DNA of 64,000 nt from Varanus komodoensis (lineage: Eukaryota > Chordata > Lepidosauria > Squamata > Varanidae), in NCBI RefSeq assembly GCF_004798865.1, contig NW_025335587.1, forward strand, positions 1,820,542 through 1,884,541, written 5' to 3'. Position 1 is the stretch's first letter, and each line of letters begins with the position of its first letter. The translations under genes were made by a program, and so were the position numbers. The notes beneath the pieces were generated by a model. It was given only the letters and a program-made list of their open reading frames with translations, was not told the origin of the DNA and did not search any database. Positions 58,285 to 64,000 of this stretch are shown here, in pieces.

Positions 58285-60940
58285 GAGAATATAATTTGTG
58301 GTAAAGTAAAAAAAGAAATAAACCATGCCTGTAGATTTGTGCACTGCACTGTATAATGTGTACCCATTTAACTGTAAGTTATATGATTTATATGATTTAC
58401 AGTTTATGTTTATATGCTCAAATTTTAAACAAAATCAAATTCTGGAAGACTATCACGACAATTATTGTTTTGACTGTAGCTTCTTGCTACATCTCAGATG
58501 ACAAAAATCTTCCATATATTTACTTACTCTCCACTGATACTAACGAACTTTAGACATTGCTCAGTGTCTTTAAAATAAAAGATTAAATCTTACTGGATGA
58601 GATACACATTTGATTAAAAAGCAGCAGCCAATTTGCAAAAGAGGAAATAATCAATCTTTGTAATCATATTTCTTCTGTTTCTGTAGAGCTTGCCAGCATA
58701 AGTGAACCCTTCAAGTAATTCCTAAATTCTACCACATGTATTCCAATTTATCTAAAGTATTCCTGCTATGTACAGTGCAGCACTACCCAAGCCAAGGACA
58801 AGCGAACAAGTGCTCAGTAGAAAGTCTGAGTCATGCAAGTCAGGGCAAGGGCTTCCTGGGTTAAAGCTGTTGATGGCATTTTATACTGCATCCTGCAAGC
58901 ATTCATAGCATTCTTGCAGCAGTGGTGAAGCAGGTATGCACTATGAAATGACAAATGAGGCAAAGTGTTGCACATGTTTGACCTGAAAGTCCACATTTGC
59001 TGTTGTGGATATAGTCTCTGCTTGCAAAAGGCAGCCGGGTACTGGGTAGCCTGTTAAATTAAACACAACATATGAATGTTAAATGCTAATGCTTCCCTGG
59101 GTTTAAGACAACAGATAGCAAGCAGCCTCTTCTGTTTCTGTAGCTGACACAGTTGTTTCTGATGGAGCAAAAGAATGCTGTATGAGAAAAGCTACATAAA
59201 ATCTAGAGTCCTTTTTTTTGTGTATGCTCACATGAAAGAGTTTCCAAAAGACTTTCCCAAAACCTCTACAGTCAACTGGAGTTTATATTCTACAATCTGC
59301 CCGATGCATTGCGTTTCTTCTTCTGCAACATAACTGATACTATTTTGTGCCAACAATGCACCACAAGGAGACTTCTACTGGTTTATGTAACACTAAAAGA
59401 GAACTAATACCTTATCTTACTCTCATGATCTTTTAGATCTAAAGTGCTGTCAACATTTCCTCATACAATTAAATAAAACATGACTTTAAAAATAATTATA
59501 ATTATATTTGAAATACAGACTTTCTAGGCCCATATTTTCTGCTTATGATTAGGTTATGATTGAATACAGTGGTGTAGTGTAGTGTGATTTATCTATTTTA
59601 ATTCAGGATTTTGCCTTGCATGACATACTCATAAACTGAAATGTTAAATATTATGCATTTGGGTCTTTTAAAAATCAACGCCTTAGAAAACATTCAAGCT
59701 CACCAAACTCAACTATGGGCACAATTCTGTAACAGACAGGTATTTGCAGCCCAGCCACAAGAACATGTAGAATCCCAGCTCTGGCATGAGGAACATGTGC
59801 CCAGGGCAATGCTGGCATAGCTCATAATTCAGAATACCTTTCCCACACTCCCACAGCCCACATAGTCCTTTCTGCATGGGCTGCAGCTCCATGGTTGCAA
59901 GACCGATCTCAAAGCCAGCATGGGGGGGGGGTGATGGGGGGTGATGGGGAGTGGAGGGGAGTCGCGAGGCCTGCTGGGGAACAATGCCTTCTAGAGGTAC
60001 TTCAGCATGTCCTCCCTATGAGCAGGCACAAAAGTATTTTACAGAGGAGACTTGCTGCCATGCTCCTTCTGTCTTCCATAGAATGTCCATCCCCTTCAGG
60101 TTCAGAGAACTAAGGACACCCCCACTGTGTTGTACCCTAAAAAGATATACATACAATATAGCGAATAGGTGCACTTGCTTGGGAAATGTCTGTAAACGGT
60201 ACAACAGCTTTACAAGAATTAGCTATCAACTAACAATTAAATACTCACCAAGAAAATACTGTTGGCTAATAGCTTTGCCAGGTGCTGTCAGTTAACTTTA
60301 GAGACTATCCAAGAAAACTTTTTTTTGTTATACTCTGCATTATTCTGGGAAAAGTCACCTCTGAAAATGAGGGAACAAGCTGCTTTTCATTATGTTTCAA
60401 TTGTCCCAACCAATCTGAGAATTAAAAGCAATCCCCCCAATCACATCAGATATCTACTTGCTTTTACTTCTAATAGCTGCAGAAGGGAATAAAGAAAAAA
60501 GAAAAAGAATATCCCTGCTTAATAACAATACCAAGAAAAAAAGCACATGCGTTAGAGATACATTAAACATACACTTATGGTAAGTATGGGAATAGTCATC
60601 TGCACTAACAAGCTCTTTAATGAAATTAACTTCTGCTGTACATTGAGAATCTATTTACATAAGCAACATCCACAGTAGTTTTTAAAAGCACTGTCAGTAT
60701 ACTATTCATTTGAGTACAAGGAATGCTGTTCATTAAAAACTGACTTAGCAAATGTCCCCAATAAAGAGCTGCATGTGTAAGCAGAATCCAGAGCTTGCAG
60801 AGAATTGATTATGGCACGTGCATAAACAAATGTGCATTCAGTGCCTATAATCCAGGCTACAGAAAGTTAGGAGAAGCAGGCTAGAGAAGGCAACAAGGCC
60901 AGCTCAAACAGGAAGAATGGCTATGTTTGTACATCTTGTG
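58285..60940. other. Intronic sequence with no recognised repeat family
   Basis: AT-rich apart from the G-run cluster at 59922-59959. No gene recognised. Confidence 0.42.
59922..59959 (+). repeat. G-rich cluster, potential G-quadruplex
   Basis: Four G-runs of 10, 6, 4 and 4 bases at 59922-59931, 59936-59941, 59946-59949 and 59956-59959, with short loops containing TGAT. Confidence 0.75.
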
Positions 60941-60944
60941 AGGG

Positions 60945-61165
60945 GTACTAGCTGGAAAGGGATCTCTCCAAACTGGGAGAACAGGCAACAAAATAGTAAT
61001 GCATTTCAATGTAAATAAGTATAAAGGAATGCATGTTGGGGCAAAAGATCCCAGCATCAAGTATTAGCTGATGGGATCTAAGCTGACAGCGACCGATCAA
61101 GAACAGTTGTGCTGGATAGCTTGAAGAAAATGCCCAGCTTTTGTGAAAAAGGCAAATGCAATGAA
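60945..61165 (+). mobile_element. CR1/L3-like LINE RT-distal fragment
   Basis: One frame keeps LSKLGEQATK, then MHFNVNKYKGMHVGAKDPSI, LMGSKLTATDQEQ and, after a break, FVKKANAMN. These are the CR1-type landmarks (L..WA..W.M.FN..KCKVMH.G, SELT..DQE.DLGV, AVKKAN). 5' and 3' truncated. Confidence 0.82.
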
Positions 61166-61300
61166 TAAAAAGATTCTGACCTGGTCCTGAAAGGATACAG
61201 GCTCAGTGCCAGGCAAACCTCTCCGGGGAGCGCATTCCACAACATGGTAGATACCTCCACAGAATCCATGGAAACACCACCAAAGTTATATTCAGGAACT
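61165..61300 (-). mobile_element. Possible L2-type LINE 3' ORF remnant
   Basis: The minus strand reads MLWNALPGEVCLALSLYPFR, like the WNSLP.EVR.A.S...FR end of L2/CR1 ORF2. It abuts the plus-strand CR1 piece, which suggests a composite junction. Confidence 0.5.
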
Positions 61301-62730
61301 ATACTAGCAATGATGTCCGTGTGTTGCTTATGCATTGTTTATAGGCATAATAGGGATTCAGTGATGGATCATATCTTGAAATACAACCTTTTTGTCACCA
61401 CAGTACTTAAATGTGGTCATCCCCTGTGCCACTCACATCCCACTGACTTGGCCCCATTGTAGCCTGGTGTTCTGCCATGGTAGCTATCATGGAAGGAGCA
61501 CATCATGTGTTCCTCCAGTGCAGGAATGTATCTACCAAATCCTATGACCTCTCAGATGACAGACCGTGAGTACTGTTCTGCAAAGGTCTTACCTTTTAAA
61601 AGTTTTTAGGGCATAAAATGGGTGGGTGTATTATTTGGTACATGCTTCTCAAAAACAAAATGAAATTAAATTCTCACCCATTTACACCATCCAATTTCAG
61701 CAGCTAGAGCTACTTGCAACAAAGAAAAGGTCATAGTATACCTGTCTGCCATATGACTCTTAAAGACTAACAAGCCTGCCAGAAAAAAGAGGTGGCAATC
61801 ATAATTCAGCACTAATATGTTGGGTTTCATAAAATTGAAATCCAGATCTTAAGAGCAAAGCACTGAAAGCCCTGAGCATGGATGGTAGAATCTATTTATG
61901 TTAGTTCTCCCACATTAAAAAAAATTAAATCACAATTTCTTTTTCTCCCAAATATGGAGAACTTCATAAACTTTGGTATTCTTATCAAAACTGACCTGTA
62001 ACAACATTTATTGTGACCATATTCTGCTCTCTGGTATATAAACTACTTTGAAAAAGAAGGTGGTGCAGACTTGGCTTTGGATGGCATTCCACTTCCTCTT
62101 TGCTCTTCTGGCCAGGGGAAGAGCAAATGCCTTGGGGAAATTGTACAAGAACTATAACCTATATCAATGGGAATGGTGTGGAAAAGTTTTCTTTCTATGA
62201 GAAAATTAACTATGAAGTCAAAATTGGAAAAATCTCACATGATATTCACAAGCAAAAAAGAAAGGCAGTTTTTCTAATAAAGAGAAGGACAGATAAAAGT
62301 GCCACTGACATAGTGGAGTCAGGTCTCTGTGCTGGAACTGTTTGATAGTATCCGCTATCGCAACTCAGAGTTCTTTATTCTTTCTAAGTTTAGCTGCAAT
62401 CCTCACAGTAGCTTGGGGTGGGGAGGAGGTGTTGATTTTTCCAGCAACAATACTTTGTTCATTGATGTAATGAAAAATATTTTGGGTTGGTTTAGTTTTG
62501 AATAGACTATTAAAATCCATTAGTCTTACAAAAGACCTGGATGAAACTGGCTAGAACTGGCTTGTTGACTAGCTGGTTTGTTGGATGAACAAAGCAGCTT
62601 AAATTTTTCGACTCTTCTTGAGGTATGGAGATAGGGACTGTTATGATAAATACTGGCACTTGGATATTATGCACACCTACACATTGCATAGTTAATGCAA
62701 TCTGCTAACACAAGATAGAGTGCTGCCCAT
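61300..62730. other. Intronic sequence with no recognised feature
   Basis: AT-rich. The ORF at 62100-62345 has no recognisable family. Confidence 0.42.
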
Positions 62731-62734
62731 CCTC

Positions 62735-62820
62735 CTGAAGAACTTTAAATGGCAATTAGACAATTTCATGAAGTATAAAGTAACCAAGAACTGCTAGTCA
62801 TGATGCCTAAATAGTGTTTC
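62735..62820 (+). mobile_element. CR1/L3-like LINE 3' UTR fragment
   Basis: 'ctttaaatggcaattagaca' and 'atttcatgaagtataaagta' then 'actgctagtcatgatgcc' resembles the common CR1/L3 3' stretch (TTAAAAG...TGGACAAATTCATGGAGGA...GGCTACTAGCCATGATGGC). Short and old. Confidence 0.6.
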
Positions 62821-62844
62821 CACTTATCTGAGGTTGTCCCATAT

Positions 62845-63130
62845 TAAGCTTAAAGGTAAGAACCAGTACACTGAATTGGACTGGAAGGGAAGGGAACAGG
62901 CAGGCAGCCACTGAAGTTCTTCCAAGATTGGCGTAATGTGAGCAAAATACAGTGCCAGTGAACCTTCTAACAGCTGTATTCTGTTCTAAGTGAGAGTTCT
63001 GAGCAGTGCGGTATTCACTGGCAGCATCCATGGATAATGCATTACAGTAGCATAGGAACTGTATCCAGACTACCCTTCTTCAGGAGCAGACACAGGTGAT
63101 AAACCACCCACAGCTGCTAAAAGGCAAGGC
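62845..63130. mobile_element. Possible old interspersed repeat, family unnamed
   Basis: 'actggaagggaagggaacag', 'gcagccactgaagtt', 'gtattctgttctaa' and 'gcattacagtagcatagg' match in order a dispersed reptile repeat I recall (GGCAGCCAGTGGAG...CGCATTTTGGACCAA...GCATTGCAGTAATC). The class is uncertain. Confidence 0.4.
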
Positions 63131-63139
63131 ACAAGCTGT

Positions 63140-63715
63140 TCCTCAGTTGAACAGGAACTTATGATGAACCCTACCTCAGTACCAAGTGTAGTAGCAACCC
63201 AAACCATTAATCACAAAATAATGATGAATACTATGTGCAGTGTACATGGATGTGCAGTAATTAGACCATACTGTTCTATGAACAGTAGCTAATGAATCTG
63301 TGATTTTAATGAAAATATGGTGAATACTAGTAAGGCCAGAGGAATATATTATGGCTGGCCAATCCCTATGCCTTTCAATTAAGAATCATGAACAACTGAA
63401 TCTTTTTTATGCCCTTAAATGGAAAAAGGAGAATAATGTTATAATCAGAAATAAAATGTACAAAAAGGAAATCCTACATTCATGAAAACTACTTATACAC
63501 AATTGCTGATAATATCACAGATATTAAATGTCAGTGAGGCAGATATATACACGACAATAATAGGAAAGCTTTTGTATAACTTATTCATATGGGACAAAAT
63601 AGGTGTACTATAGGGTGTATGTGTTCCTTCCTAGAGACATGTATGTAGATAGTGTATTTGCATGTTCTTTTCATTTTTGAGGTCTCTATGAAAAATTTAG
63701 TAGCAATTTGTGTCT
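63140..63715. other. Intronic sequence with no recognised feature
   Basis: AT-rich and featureless by eye. Confidence 0.42.
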
Positions 63716-63724
63716 GGTGGTGAA

Positions 63725-64000
63725 AGGAGAGTCCGATGCTGCAAAGAACTATACTCCATAGGAACCTGAAAGGTAAGATCTATGAATCAAGGAAAGCTGG
63801 ATGTGCTCAAAGAAGAGATGACAAAACTGAACATCGACATCTTAGGAATCAGTGAACTAAAATGAACAGGAATGGGTGAATTTAATTCAGATGACCATCA
63901 GGTATACTACTGCGGGCAAGAATCCCTCAGAAGAAATGGAGTAGCCTTCATAGTCAATCAAAGAGTAGGAAAAGCACTACTGGGATACAAATGACAGAAT
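63725..64000 (+). mobile_element. RTE-BovB ORF2, endonuclease N-terminus (partial)
   Basis: A single frame from 63783 reads MNQGKLDVLKEEMTKLNIDI, LGISELK, one in-frame stop where Trp is expected, TGMGEFNSDDHQVYYCGQES, LRRNGVAFIVNQRVGKALLG, and then a second stop near the window edge. This is the APE-type endonuclease of BovB, with the catalytic-region motif ISELKW. It is little diverged and continues past the window end. Confidence 0.95.

Larger units (their letters stand above)
32570..64000 (-). other. AGBL4: AGBL4 intron upstream of the exon (partial)
   Basis: No ORF to the right matches the AGBL4 segment expected just before KWQRLPP, so this intron exceeds 31 kb. BEND5, which I recall as nested in AGBL4 in mammals, was looked for among the ORFs and not seen. 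Confidence 0.72.

Noticed and set aside
1-64000. Prokaryotic or viral gene cluster
   Set aside because: Intronless gene density, ribosome-binding sites and operon layout are absent. The spliced AGBL4 exon and vertebrate repeats settle the origin.

Overview
This window is vertebrate nuclear intron sequence, most likely from a squamate reptile (lizard or snake). The repeat mix points there: RTE-BovB, CR1, L2-clade and L1 LINEs, a tRNA-derived SINE, a tRNA-Ala-like SINE, palindromic MITE-like repeats and Ty3/Gypsy-type fossils, all in an AT-rich background. There is no operon structure, no CRISPR array and no intact long ORF.

The only host coding sequence I can support is one exon of AGBL4 (cytosolic carboxypeptidase 6, CCP6) on the minus strand at 32353-32569. 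It is 217 bp with clean splice signals on both sides and encodes 72 whole codons of the conserved N-terminal part of the enzyme. No second AGBL4 exon is visible, so the window holds about 32 kb of the downstream intron (1-32352) and about 31 kb of the upstream intron (32570-64000). Very long introns are known for this gene.

Layout. 1-2.2 kb: small LINE 3' ends and a CR1 tip. 2.2-7.5 kb: mostly single-copy. 7.5-9.9 kb: two L2-clade 3' ends, an old RTE scrap and a young BovB 3' end. 13.4-21.1 kb: dense nested repeats (CR1 interrupted by a SINE, a Gypsy-type LTR fossil, L1, a long CR1/L3-like element interrupted by BovB, an old BovB). 22.1-25.3 kb: a probable CR1 5' part, then a 0.53-kb direct duplication (23420-23949 and 24781-25306). 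25.3-37 kb: largely single-copy, with an L2 scrap and the exon. 37-41 kb: SINE, L1 3' end and a second LTR fossil. 44.4-45.1 kb: tRNA-Ala SINE and a pyrimidine-rich tract. 46.5-50.8 kb: a broken Gypsy fossil interrupted by RTE copies. 54.6-56.0 kb: L2 reverse transcriptase, a GC-rich 85-bp tandem array and a DNA-transposon end. 57.8-58.3 kb: three foldback repeats in a row. 60.9-63.1 kb: CR1 scraps. 63.7-64.0 kb: the start of a BovB ORF2 running out of the window.

I found no new multi-gene system. The most informative observations are the exon inside giant introns, the local duplication whose edge may polarise its direction, the 85-bp GC-rich array tied to a DNA-transposon end, the nested insertions, and a few AT-rich blocks that could be conserved enhancers. 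Family calls rest on motif recognition from memory; no database search was run.
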